DNA of 64,000 nucleotides from Anaerolineaceae bacterium (GTDB taxonomy: Bacteria > Chloroflexota > Anaerolineae > Aggregatilineales > Phototrophicaceae): assembly GCA_020634165.1 (NCBI GenBank), contig JACKCF010000001.1, positions 1,364,001 through 1,428,000 on the forward strand. The letters run 5' to 3'. Below the pieces are notes generated by a model that saw only the letters and a list, made by a program, of their open reading frames with translations, searched no databases and had not been told where the DNA came from. This document shows positions 8,411 to 16,442 of the stretch, one piece after another; the first letter of the stretch is position 1, and every line of letters starts with the position of its first letter. The position numbers were made by a program, and so were the translations under genes.

Positions 8411-10903
8411 ATGTCCACGACGCAGATTAATCTTCCCATCACTGGCATGACCTGTGCCATGTGCGAAAAAAATGTCAGCCGCGCCTTGTCGCGTACCGAT
8501 GGCGTGGCCGAAGTACAGCTCAATCTGGCGACAGATAAAGCCCTGGTCAATTTCGACAAATCAACGACCGACCTGCAATCGCTCATCAAATCCGTAGAAG
8601 CGGCGGGTTACGGCGTGGCATCCGCATCAGTTGACCTGCCGATTACGGGCATGACCTGCGCCATGTGCGAGAAAAACGTGACTCGTGCGCTTAATAAGCC
8701 CGATGGCGTCATTGATGTGCAGGTGAACCTGGCGACGGAACGGGCGCATGTCACCTATATTCCTGGCGTGGTTCGTCGCAGTGACCTGATAAAAGCAGTA
8801 GAGGCGGCGGGTTATGGTGTTGTTGATACCAGCAGCGCCGAACTGCCAGAAGATGCAGAAGCCGCTGCCCGTGCCGCTGAAATCGAACGTCAGCGGCGGC
8901 TGGTCATCATTGGCGCGATTTTCACAATTCCGCTGGTGATTCTCAGTATGACACGCCACTTCATGCACCAGATTCCGATCATCATGCAGACCGTTCCCTG
9001 GCTGGCGGATAATGTCTGGTTGTTCATCTTCGGCGCGATGGCTACTCCCGTATACATCATCCTCGGACGCCAGTACATCACAGGCGCAATGAAGTCCGTT
9101 CGCAATGGCACCGCCAACATGGATGTGCTGGTTGCGCTGGGGTCATCTGCGGCGTATCTGTACGGGTTGGTCGTTCTGCTCGGCATCGTCTTCAGCTTCA
9201 GTGATGTTGTCGGCACCGATGACTACTTTGAGTCCTCAGCGGTCATTCTAACACTCATCACGCTTGGTAAACTGCTGGAAGCCCGTGCTAAGGGTCATAC
9301 CAGCGATGCCATCAAGAAGCTGATTGATCTGACGCCGAAGAAAGCGCTCCTGTTCAAGGATGGCCAGGAGCAGGAAATCGCTGTGGAAGATGTTGTTCCT
9401 GGCGATCAGCTTGTTGTTCGGCCCGGCGCCCATATTCCGGTTGATGCGGTCGTCGTTGATGGTCGTTCCAGCGTAGATGAATCCATGCTGACGGGCGAGA
9501 GCATGCCTGTGAACAAATCGGTTGGCGCAGAAGTCATTGGTGGTACTGTCAACAAACAGGGTCGCCTGATTATCGAAGCGGCTCGCGTCGGCTCAGAAAC
9601 AGCACTGGCGCAGATCATTCGTCTGGTAGAGCAGGCCCAGGGGTCAAAGGCGCCGATTCAGCGTATTGCGGATCGTGTCTCGTCTTATTTCGTTCCGGCT
9701 GTGCTCATTCTGGCTGTGATTACTTTCTTTGGTTGGCTCCTGATCGGCCAGATTGGCTTGCCAGCGGCGACATTGAATGCGATTGCCGTGCTGGTGATTG
9801 CCTGTCCGTGTGCGCTCGGTCTGGCGACGCCAACAGCCATCATGGTTGGTATGGGACGCGGCGCGGAAATGGGTATTTTGTTCCGTAACAGCGAAGCGCT
9901 TGAAAACGCGCATCGGCTGAACGCGATTGCTCTGGACAAAACCGGAACCATCACCCAGGGTCAGCCGCAGGTGACGCAGATTATCAGCGACAGCCTATCC
10001 AAAGACGACCTGTTGCAGCTAGCCGCTTCTGTCGAGCGCGCCAGTGAGCATCCTCTTGCAGAAGCGATTGTACTGGCGGCAAAACACCTGAAATTGACAC
10101 AGCCGCAGCAGTTTGAATCGGTTGCTGGCAATGGTGTGCAGGCGGTGGTCGATGGCAAGCAAATTCTGGTGGGTAGCCCGCGCTTTATGCAAGAGCGCCA
10201 GATTGACCTGAGTTCATTCCAGGCGGCCATCACATCCTTACAGGCCCAGGCCCAGACGGCGGTCATTGTCGCCGTTGATGGCATCGGCCAGGGGGTGATT
10301 GGCATCGCCGATACGATTAAATCGACGTCGCGGCAGGCAATCGCCGATTTGCAGGCGCTCGGCCTGGAAGTTGTTATGCTGACGGGCGATAACGAGAAAA
10401 CGGCACACTCGATTGCGGAGCAGGTTGGCATCGCGAGTGTGGTTGCAGAAGTTGTCCCTGGTGAAAAAGTCCAGGCTGTTCAGAATCTGCAAACTGCCGA
10501 GAAACGGGTAGGCATGGTCGGTGATGGTATCAACGATGCGCCGGCACTGGCCCAGGCCGATGTCGGCATCGCCATTGGCACTGGCACCGATATTGCCATC
10601 GAAGCCAGCGACGTCACCCTCATGGGTGGCGACCTCTCCGGTGTCCCGCGCGCGATTGCCCTCAGCAAAGCGACCATGCGCACCATTTACCAGAACTTGT
10701 TTTGGGCGTTTATCTATAACCTCATTCTGGTTCCGGTCGCGATGTCCGGCAACCTCATCCCGATGTTTGCCGCTGGCGCGATGGCTTTCTCGTCAGTCTT
10801 TGTGGTGACCAACTCGCTGCGGCTGCGCGGCAAAAAGATAGATCGCACAGCGAGCCACGGAAACGAACAATCTGCCATGAAAACGGTGCAACAGGTGGGC
10901 TAA
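8411..10903 (+). CDS. copA: Cu(+)-exporting P-type ATPase
   Basis: This 830-residue P1B-type ATPase pumps cytosolic Cu(I) out. Two N-terminal heavy-metal domains carry GMTCAMC motifs (Cys15/Cys18 and Cys83/Cys86). The ATPase core has the TGES actuator motif, the intramembrane CPC motif (about 465-467), the phosphorylated Asp of DKTGT (about 509) and the GDGINDAP hinge. Eight membrane segments are expected. It lies 39 bp after csoR and probably shares its copper-controlled promoter. A terminator (10925-10949) follows. A diverged copy of the 3' end lies about 1.1 kb further on. Confidence 0.95.
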   Translation: MSTTQINLPITGMTCAMCEKNVSRALSRTDGVAEVQLNLATDKALVNFDKSTTDLQSLIKSVEAAGYGVASASVDLPITGMTCAMCEKNVTRALNKPDGVIDVQVNLATERAHVTYIPGVVRRSDLIKAVEAAGYGVVDTSSAELPEDAEAAARAAEIERQRRLVIIGAIFTIPLVILSMTRHFMHQIPIIMQTVPWLADNVWLFIFGAMATPVYIILGRQYITGAMKSVRNGTANMDVLVALGSSAAYLYGLVVLLGIVFSFSDVVGTDDYFESSAVILTLITLGKLLEARAKGHTSDAIKKLIDLTPKKALLFKDGQEQEIAVEDVVPGDQLVVRPGAHIPVDAVVVDGRSSVDESMLTGESMPVNKSVGAEVIGGTVNKQGRLIIEAARVGSETALAQIIRLVEQAQGSKAPIQRIADRVSSYFVPAVLILAVITFFGWLLIGQIGLPAATLNAIAVLVIACPCALGLATPTAIMVGMGRGAEMGILFRNSEALENAHRLNAIALDKTGTITQGQPQVTQIISDSLSKDDLLQLAASVERASEHPLAEAIVLAAKHLKLTQPQQFESVAGNGVQAVVDGKQILVGSPRFMQERQIDLSSFQAAITSLQAQAQTAVIVAVDGIGQGVIGIADTIKSTSRQAIADLQALGLEVVMLTGDNEKTAHSIAEQVGIASVVAEVVPGEKVQAVQNLQTAEKRVGMVGDGINDAPALAQADVGIAIGTGTDIAIEASDVTLMGGDLSGVPRAIALSKATMRTIYQNLFWAFIYNLILVPVAMSGNLIPMFAAGAMAFSSVFVVTNSLRLRGKKIDRTASHGNEQSAMKTVQQVG

Positions 10904-10924
10904 CCGCACATGCTTTTTAGGGAA

Positions 10925-10949
10925 GGGCGCAAATCTTGCGTCCTTTTTT
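10925..10949 (+). terminator. Intrinsic terminator after copA
   Basis: GGGCGCAA (10925-10932) pairs with TTGCGTCC (10936-10943) with one G-T pair and a 3-nt loop, followed by six T. It ends the csoR-copA unit. A TTG within it cannot be a sensible start for the next gene. Confidence 0.8.
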
Positions 10950-11004
10950 GTTGGAAGCGTATACACTTGAGGAATGGCTGGCGACGAAAAAACAGGGAAT
11001 GCTA

Positions 11005-11967
11005 ATGAAAGTCACGATTGATATGGTCAACGAGGGCTTAAGGCCATCATATTGGTCGATGAAGATCATGGGATTTATGTTAAGCCATGTGTGGTCTGTT
11101 TCGTTGATGAATATGCTAGGCAAGCTGAAAGATGGATCTGACATCGACGGATTGCACTGCCAAGAAGTATACATCCCCAGTCGTTATGGTGCCCCAGACA
11201 TACGAACGAGAATTTACAAGCCTTTGAATACACCTGAGAAATTACCTGCTATGCTCTACCTGCATGGTGGTGGGTATATGCTTGCAACCCCTGAAAATTC
11301 TGAGGCGAATATCAAAGATTTTATCAGGGCCCAACCCAGTATTATCATCGCACCAGATTATCGAACTGCCCTTGAAGCGCCGTACCCTGCTGCATTTGAC
11401 GATTGCTATGACACGTTGTTGTGGATGAAAGATCATGCTGATGAACAGGGCATGATCCCTGATAAGTTCATCGTTGGTGGGCATAGTGCAGGTGGCGGGC
11501 TGACAGCTGCTGTCACCCTAAAAGCAACCGATACCTGCGATGTGAACATCGCTTTCCAGATGCCGATTTATCCTATGATTGATGATCGCGCGATCAACGA
11601 ATCGTCGACATCGAATGCACCTGTGTGGAATTCAAAATCCAACGCGCTAGGCTGGCGACTTTACCTCAAGGGTATTCAACAAAACGCACAGGATATACCC
11701 ACTTATGCTGCTCCCGCACGCGCCACCGACTATTCGGGGCTACCTCCCACGATCACATTTGTGGGTGATCTGGAGCCGTTTAGAGATGAGACTATCGCTT
11801 ATGTAGACCATCTTAGACAAGCGGGAATTCCGGTCGAGTTTGAGCTGTATGAAGGGTGCTTTCATGCATTTGAGAGCGTTGTGTCTAAGGCAGAAATTAG
11901 TAAGACTGCTAAGGACTTCTTATTGACTAAATACCGTGAATTTGTTGATAAGTATGTTTATGAGTAG
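11005..11967 (+). CDS. Alpha/beta hydrolase of the hormone-sensitive lipase type (esterase)
   Basis: The product has the oxyanion motif HGGG (YLHGGGYM), the nucleophile elbow GGHSAGGG, an acidic residue in GDLEPFRDE and the catalytic His in GCFHAFES. This is the family IV (HSL) carboxylesterase plan. The frame extends up to a TTG at 10936, but that lies in the copA terminator. The ATG at 11005, with CAGGGA upstream, gives 320 residues and is preferred. The gene looks more AT-rich than copA. It stands between copA and a decayed copA 3' end, which suggests it came in with a rearrangement. The substrate is unknown. Confidence 0.78.
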   Translation: MKVTIDMVNEGLRPSYWSMKIMGFMLSHVWSVSLMNMLGKLKDGSDIDGLHCQEVYIPSRYGAPDIRTRIYKPLNTPEKLPAMLYLHGGGYMLATPENSEANIKDFIRAQPSIIIAPDYRTALEAPYPAAFDDCYDTLLWMKDHADEQGMIPDKFIVGGHSAGGGLTAAVTLKATDTCDVNIAFQMPIYPMIDDRAINESSTSNAPVWNSKSNALGWRLYLKGIQQNAQDIPTYAAPARATDYSGLPPTITFVGDLEPFRDETIAYVDHLRQAGIPVEFELYEGCFHAFESVVSKAEISKTAKDFLLTKYREFVDKYVYE

Positions 11968-12019
11968 CATGATAGGTTTCAACAGAAACTAAATTACCCT
12001 AATAATTTAATTACATCAA

Positions 12020-12166
12020 AGCGGCGAAGATGACGGCATTCACTGTAAGCGGACTTTTGTGGTGATGAATTCACTTCGCCTGCGCGACAAAAAGATTGGC
12101 GGCGGTTCGCCATCGACTGCTACATTGAACGAGCTGCAACCTGCCCAGGTTGGTGCTGGCGACTAA
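12020..12166 (+). pseudogene. Relic of a second copA 3' end
   Basis: From 12053 the frame reads TFVVMNSLRLRDKKIGGG and ends at TAA 12164-12166. CopA ends with FVVTNSLRLRGKKIDR and then about 20 less conserved residues. DNA similarity seems to start near 12020, with a frame change before 12053, so nothing upstream can be translated as CopA. There is no start codon or ribosome binding site. This is a fragment of a diverged copA copy, separated from copA by the esterase gene. The rest of 11968-12404 holds a hairpin (12193-12219) and a repeat (12241-12307); I see no other gene in it. Confidence 0.75.
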
Positions 12167-12192
12167 GCGTAATCTCTCGATACAACAAACAG

Positions 12193-12219
12193 AAAGAGGC
12201 GCACACTATGCGCCTCTTT
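12193..12219 (+). terminator. Terminator-like hairpin of a repeated family (copy 1)
   Basis: AAAGAGGCGCA (12193-12203) and TGCGCCTCTTT (12209-12219) form an 11-bp stem with loop CACTA. Near-identical hairpins lie at 28039-28057, 30605-30629 and 32587-32613. It follows the copA relic. Confidence 0.75.
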
Positions 12220-12240
12220 GATTTTAGATAAATGAATCCC

Positions 12241-12307
12241 AATCGCATCATGCGATTTCTCTCTCATGCTTACGAGATCACTATGATATCAACGTGCTGT
12301 GCTCATC
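12241..12307. repeat. Leader-like repeat, copy 1 (second copy precedes guaB)
   Basis: This 67-bp stretch matches 28946-29012 at about 54 of 67 positions by hand alignment. It starts with a 17-nt hairpin (AATCGCATCATGCGATT) followed by TCTCTCTCAT and TTACGAGA. The hairpin stem is kept in the other copy although its sequence differs. Here no gene follows on the plus strand. The element may be the orphaned upstream region of a lost gene. Confidence 0.65.
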
Positions 12308-12404
12308 TTGATAACGAGACTAGGAATACTTAACACATAGGAGCGGCACTACAAGATGCACGAAGCTTGGCGTCTCAGTATCGTATGTGTTTAGACTTAG
12401 TTGC

Positions 12405-13112
12405 TCAGTTCTGAGCAGAACATGTGTTGCGGCGATGCGCATCCAACTCATACTCACGATGTAAACGATAATGGGTCTCGTCATCATCACGGACGAGCAG
12501 GCAGATGCTGTTCACTGTGAGCGGTTCGGGGGGAAAAAGCTCAAGTAAGGTCTGTTTCATCGCTTCAGATTGGGAACCGGTATAGGGATACATCAGCGAG
12601 AAGTGGCATTCCCAGCCGTCGAGCATATAGGGCGTATGAAAATGCTTCACGCGCATCGCCCGTACAGGGTCAGCCTGCTCTGGATTGACGTTGGAGCCGG
12701 TGCCATAGGGATTGATGCGGGCCGTCAGCATGGTGTGCAGCATGAGCATGGCCGGATTCGGCTCATAGTGTAGAACGACAATATTGCCATGCCAGAACGG
12801 GATGGGGTCCGCGGCTGGTGTCAGTTCAAAATGGGTATCCTGACCAAAGCAGCCCACGACGATATCCATTTCGGCTTCGATTGCTGGCATGTCAGCCGGA
12901 TCGTAATAGAGCGAATAGCCCGTCGTCATGTGGAAACCATAGGTTTGCGGCTTCTCAACCCATCGTGTGTCAAATTCCGGCAACGCAGACCTGGTGGCAT
13001 TATCTTCTGGTAAAAATTGCCCCGTACGAACATCATAGCCCAGCAGTTCCGAGCCGCGCTGATAGAGCAGACTATCCGCTGGTGGAATGGTATAAACAGC
13101 GAATTTTGCCAT
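12405..13112 (-). CDS. 2H phosphoesterase, DUF1045-like phosphonate-metabolism protein
   Basis: The 235-residue protein has two HxT/S motifs: YGFHMTTGY near residue 60 and WECHFSLMYPY near 175. These are the paired catalytic motifs of the 2H phosphoesterase superfamily, which opens cyclic phosphates and joins or cuts RNA-like ends. The N-terminus (VYTIPPADSLLYQRGSELLGYD) resembles the DUF1045 family often found in phn operons. It is the last gene of the phnG-to-L operon, with its ATG overlapping the previous stop by one base. I infer that it acts on the ribosyl cyclic phosphate made by C-P lyase, the job of PhnP elsewhere; no phnP is present here. Confidence 0.75.
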   Translation of the reverse strand: MAKFAVYTIPPADSLLYQRGSELLGYDVRTGQFLPEDNATRSALPEFDTRWVEKPQTYGFHMTTGYSLYYDPADMPAIEAEMDIVVGCFGQDTHFELTPAADPIPFWHGNIVVLHYEPNPAMLMLHTMLTARINPYGTGSNVNPEQADPVRAMRVKHFHTPYMLDGWECHFSLMYPYTGSQSEAMKQTLLELFPPEPLTVNSICLLVRDDDETHYRLHREYELDAHRRNTCSAQN

Positions 13113-13891
13113 TAGCCAAAGTCCAGTTCTGCGAGGATGGGATAGTGATCGCTTGGATAAATGGGCGGTGCTGCGTCGGTGATGACGGCAAAGCTTTTAG
13201 CCATAATGGCACCCTTTGTCAGAATCCAATCGATTCTCAGGCCCGTATGGTCAAATTGGCTGCCCTGGAAACCATGAAAAGTATTCACATCCTCAGCGTA
13301 CTCAGAGGCGGAAAATGTATCTTTATAGGCCGCAGCCATGAAGATGTCATAGGCTGTGCTTGTTGGTCTGGCATTGAAATCCGCCATCACGATGACAGGC
13401 ATGCGTTCGGCAAGCGGGGTCATCTTTTCAGCGACGAGGGTGGCGCAATTAGCACGTGTCACATCCTGATCGGCCATATGCGGGAAGTGCGTATTCAGCA
13501 CCGTAAACTCGCGCCCACTTCCTATGTCCATCAGCGTAACCCAATTGGCCGACCGAGCAAACATCGCACCCCATCCTATAGACCAACTATCTGGCGTCTG
13601 GCTGAGGTAAAAGCCGCCGCTGTTAAGCAGTATAAAATGCTCACGCCGCCAGAAAATGGGCACATGGTGGTAATTTTCTGCTTTGCGAACCGCGATTGGC
13701 CCCAGGTTGTAGGCGTATTCCGGCAGTTCATCGGCATAGTCTGCCAGATTGCCGCTTTGAGCTTCCTGAAAGCCAACAATATCTGGCGCATACTTTTCTA
13801 TGGTATCGACATTCAGCTCGCAGCGTTTTGGCCAGTTGTTGTCGCCATCCTCATGGAAAGAACCGCGAATATTGAAGCTCATCACGCGCAT
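13112..13891 (-). CDS. Endonuclease/exonuclease/phosphatase family hydrolase
   Basis: All core motifs of this Mg-dependent phosphoesterase family are present in 259 residues: MSFNIRG at the N-terminus, VGFQEAQ with the metal-binding Glu, LNTHFPH, MADFNARP, RIDWIL and the C-terminal SDHYPI. Members cut DNA, phosphoinositides or sphingomyelin, or act on other phosphodiesters. It starts 6 bp after the phnL stop and runs into the 2H phosphoesterase gene, so it belongs to the phosphonate operon. An additional phosphodiesterase or phosphatase step on the ribose phosphate intermediate is a plausible role but is inference. Confidence 0.82.
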   Translation of the reverse strand: MRVMSFNIRGSFHEDGDNNWPKRCELNVDTIEKYAPDIVGFQEAQSGNLADYADELPEYAYNLGPIAVRKAENYHHVPIFWRREHFILLNSGGFYLSQTPDSWSIGWGAMFARSANWVTLMDIGSGREFTVLNTHFPHMADQDVTRANCATLVAEKMTPLAERMPVIVMADFNARPTSTAYDIFMAAAYKDTFSASEYAEDVNTFHGFQGSQFDHTGLRIDWILTKGAIMAKSFAVITDAAPPIYPSDHYPILAELDFG

Positions 13892-13897
13892 AGGCTG

Positions 13898-14608
13898 CTA
13901 ATCTCCAACGACACCATTGGCATGAACAGCGATTGAAGATAATTCAATGGTGTCATCAATGAGGTGTTCGACATCTTCAGGATGATGTAAGACGCCGATC
14001 ATAGCCACACCCTGATCCTTGAGTTCACCTAGACGATTTGCCAGCGACTCGCGGGTGGAAATATCTAGCGAGGCTGTTGGCTCGTCCAGCAGCAGCAGCC
14101 GACGCGGTGCGACCAGTGCCCGCGCCAGATTGACTTTTTGCTGTTCGCCACCGCTGAAGGTGGTCGGGTAAGCATCCCACAGGTCTTCTTTCAGACCAAA
14201 GTTCAGGAGCAGGTCACGGGCTTGCTCGAAGGCTTCGCCCTCATCCACACCAGAACCCAGCAGTGGTTCAGCGACCAGTTCCAGGGCACTGACGCGCGGA
14301 CGCGGACGCAGGAACTGCGTCACGAAGCCGATTTCCTCATTGCGCAGTGTCAGAATGTCGATGTCGGACGCGCGGGCCAGATCGATTTTGCCATAGCTGC
14401 TATCGAAAATGGCGCGCCCGCCGGAGGGCAGATAGCTGCGATACAAACAGCGCAGCAGGGTCGATTTGCCGATGCCGTTGGGTCCACTGACAAGCAGGAA
14501 CTGTCCGGCCATCAAATCGAATGTCAGATGTTGGAAGACAGGGATTTGCCGTCCCAGATGGTGAATTTCAAAGATTTTGCTGTAATCGCTGACCGCTAAC
14601 AGGGGCAT
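13898..14608 (-). CDS. phnL: C-P lyase accessory ABC protein PhnL
   Basis: The 236-residue ATPase has Walker A GPNGIGKST, signature FSGGEQQKVNLARAL and Walker B LLLLDEPTASLD, and closely follows the PhnL pattern (SKIFEIHHLGRQIPV near the start). PhnL is needed with PhnG, H, I and M in vitro to make ribose 1-phosphonate triphosphate from ATP and phosphonate. It has no membrane partner of its own. The gene lies 15 bp after phnK and 6 bp before the EEP-family gene, in one tight operon. Confidence 0.93.
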   Translation of the reverse strand: MPLLAVSDYSKIFEIHHLGRQIPVFQHLTFDLMAGQFLLVSGPNGIGKSTLLRCLYRSYLPSGGRAIFDSSYGKIDLARASDIDILTLRNEEIGFVTQFLRPRPRVSALELVAEPLLGSGVDEGEAFEQARDLLLNFGLKEDLWDAYPTTFSGGEQQKVNLARALVAPRRLLLLDEPTASLDISTRESLANRLGELKDQGVAMIGVLHHPEDVEHLIDDTIELSSIAVHANGVVGD

Positions 14609-14623
14609 GATCTATCCTCGGCG

Positions 14624-15460
14624 TTATAACTTGGCATGAACAAGCTGCTGTGTATACGGGTCCTGCGGATCTTCCAGAATCTGGTCAGTCAGGCCCTGTT
14701 CCACAACGCGACCATTGCGCATCACCATCACGCGATCTGCCAGGGTGCGGATGACGCCCAGGTCGTGCGAGACCAGTATCATGGTGATGGTGCGCAGGCG
14801 CTGAATGCGCTTAAGGGTATCCAGCACCGTCGCCTGGATGGAGACATCGAGGCCCGTTGTTGGCTCATCAAGCAGGAGCAGCTCCGGTTGCAGGGCGATG
14901 GCTTTCGCAAGCTGCACACGCTGCTGCATACCCCCGGAAAGCACACTCGGCGGATCATCAACGCGATCCAGCGGAAATTCTGAGGCGAGCAGGCTGTCAT
15001 TGCTCTTGCTGCGCAGCGTCCTAAAGGTGCGCTCGCCAGTAATCAGCAGCCTTTCCGCGACGTTGCCGCTGGCACTGTAGCGCATACGCAGGCCCAGGTG
15101 CGGGTTTTGGTACACAATGCCGATGTGATGCACACGGACATCGCGCTTATCAAAACGATCCAGCTCGAAAAGGTTGGTGTTGGTCAGACCACTGATTTGC
15201 AGATTGTAGACGCCGCCGTTAGTGGCTTCTTCCAGGTTCAGCAGCCGCAGCACAGTCGATTTGCCGCTGCCGGATTCGCCGACAATGCCCAGAATTTCGC
15301 CAGGATAAGCGACCACATCGACGCCATCGACCGCTTTGATCGAGCCATAGTATTTTGTCAGATTGCGAGCGACCACCAGCGGCGGTACGCGGTTGATGAT
15401 CGGCGCATCAAGCGTCGGATGGACGTTCGCCGTTGTATCGTGGCTTAAGGTATCCGTCAT
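14624..15460 (-). CDS. phnK: C-P lyase ABC protein PhnK
   Basis: The product is an ABC ATPase with Walker A GESGSGKST, signature SVLSGGMQQRVQLAKAI and Walker B LLLLDEPTTGLD. After a less conserved N-terminal stretch of about 35 residues it matches PhnK throughout (LTKYYGSIKAVDGVD). PhnK binds the PhnGHIJ core complex. The frame is open to 15598, but I choose the ATG at 15460 (MTDTLSHD), with AAGGA upstream. This gives 278 residues and a 53-bp overlap with the end of phnJ, so translation of the two is probably coupled. Confidence 0.9.
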   Translation of the reverse strand: MTDTLSHDTTANVHPTLDAPIINRVPPLVVARNLTKYYGSIKAVDGVDVVAYPGEILGIVGESGSGKSTVLRLLNLEEATNGGVYNLQISGLTNTNLFELDRFDKRDVRVHHIGIVYQNPHLGLRMRYSASGNVAERLLITGERTFRTLRSKSNDSLLASEFPLDRVDDPPSVLSGGMQQRVQLAKAIALQPELLLLDEPTTGLDVSIQATVLDTLKRIQRLRTITMILVSHDLGVIRTLADRVMVMRNGRVVEQGLTDQILEDPQDPYTQQLVHAKL

Positions 15461-16373
15461 GGTAGAAGTTTCCTTCGTCATCGTAATAAGTGGTGCCAAC
15501 CGTGATCGGCTCGCCGCGCTGCTGGTTGACAAGTTTTTCCATATAACCCGTGTCCGAGAGTTCAAACTGCGAAGAACCATCGTCCATAGGCAGCTCATTC
15601 AGGAATTTGTTGCGTGCTCCCGTTGTGCGGCATGCCCATTCGCGCTGATCTTCGACCTCGAAGGGGACGTCCGTGAATTCCAGTGGATAGACATTGGTAT
15701 AGGGCGGCACAGCGTACAGGCGCTTTTCGCGGCCTGCGGAAAGCAGCGTCAGGTGCGCGGACTGGTGCAGTGCGGGCGTGTCCCAGCGCGGGATCGGACT
15801 GGGTGCCATCACAAAGCGTTCATGCACCATAACGGGATACGCTGCACCCTGAATGTATCGTCCGAAGCGTACCAACTGCTCATACAGGACCAGCCACATC
15901 TGGCCGTAGTCGGCGTCAGCATGCAGAATGCGTGCTTTGGCCATATCCGGCTCGACGCGCCGCAGCGGTTCGGGATTCGGCACTTGCAGCACCAGCGCAT
16001 GATGTTCCCCTAGAATTTCTTCTGGGATGCGGTGGCGGCTCTGGATGATGGTGGCGGCGTTGGCGTCGGTGGTGGTTTCTGCGCCGGACATGCGCGTGAT
16101 GAATCGGCGCAGATTGGCGGCATTCACACTGTCATCTGCGCCCTGGTCGATGACCTTGACGGTATCATCGGGTCCGACCAGACTGAGTGTGACTTGCAGG
16201 CCTCCTGTGCCCCAACCGCGCGCAATCGGCAGTTCGCGGCTGGCATAAGGCACCTGATAGCCTGGGATCGCAATGCCCTTAAGGATGCGCCGCCGCAGTT
16301 CGCGCTTGGCAAAGGCATCTAAGAAGGCGTAGCTGTAGCCCTGATTGGGTTGAGCAAGATCAGTAAGTGACAT
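15408..16373 (-). CDS. phnJ: C-P lyase subunit PhnJ, lacking three of the four conserved cysteines
   Basis: The 321-residue product matches PhnJ over its whole length: ILKGIAIPGYQVPY with the radical-bearing Gly (Gly38 here), GWGTGG, KVIDQGADD, QSRHRIPE, FVMAPSPIP, AGREKRLYAVPP. In family members, four Cys follow in a CX2CX21CX5C arrangement; three bind the [4Fe-4S] cluster and one is the catalytic thiol. Here that region reads WACRTTGAR ... FELSDTGYME. Only Cys248 remains, and the other three are Thr251, Leu272 and Met278. It is the only Cys in the protein. The flanking SDTxY is kept and there is no frameshift. The gene has a good AGGGA site, but a 220-bp element separates it from phnI. Confidence 0.93.
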   Translation of the reverse strand: MSLTDLAQPNQGYSYAFLDAFAKRELRRRILKGIAIPGYQVPYASRELPIARGWGTGGLQVTLSLVGPDDTVKVIDQGADDSVNAANLRRFITRMSGAETTTDANAATIIQSRHRIPEEILGEHHALVLQVPNPEPLRRVEPDMAKARILHADADYGQMWLVLYEQLVRFGRYIQGAAYPVMVHERFVMAPSPIPRWDTPALHQSAHLTLLSAGREKRLYAVPPYTNVYPLEFTDVPFEVEDQREWACRTTGARNKFLNELPMDDGSSQFELSDTGYMEKLVNQQRGEPITVGTTYYDDEGNFYHDGYLKPRYNGERPSDA

Positions 16374-16442
16374 AGATTTCCCTGTTGTGTTATCGTTTGG
16401 CCTATTGCTTCATCGGCCAGCGAACAAAAGCCATCTTGTTAA

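Noticed and set aside
12357..12395. 12-codon ORF with AGGAG upstream, after the leader-like repeat
   Set aside because: The spacing between AGGAG and ATG is long (about 12 nt), the peptide has no leader-peptide features and nothing downstream on this strand could be controlled by it.
12818..13936. Long plus-strand frame (372 codons) opposite the 2H phosphoesterase and EEP genes
   Set aside because: It is antisense to two well-supported genes, has no recognisable motif, and its composition is that of a complementary strand.
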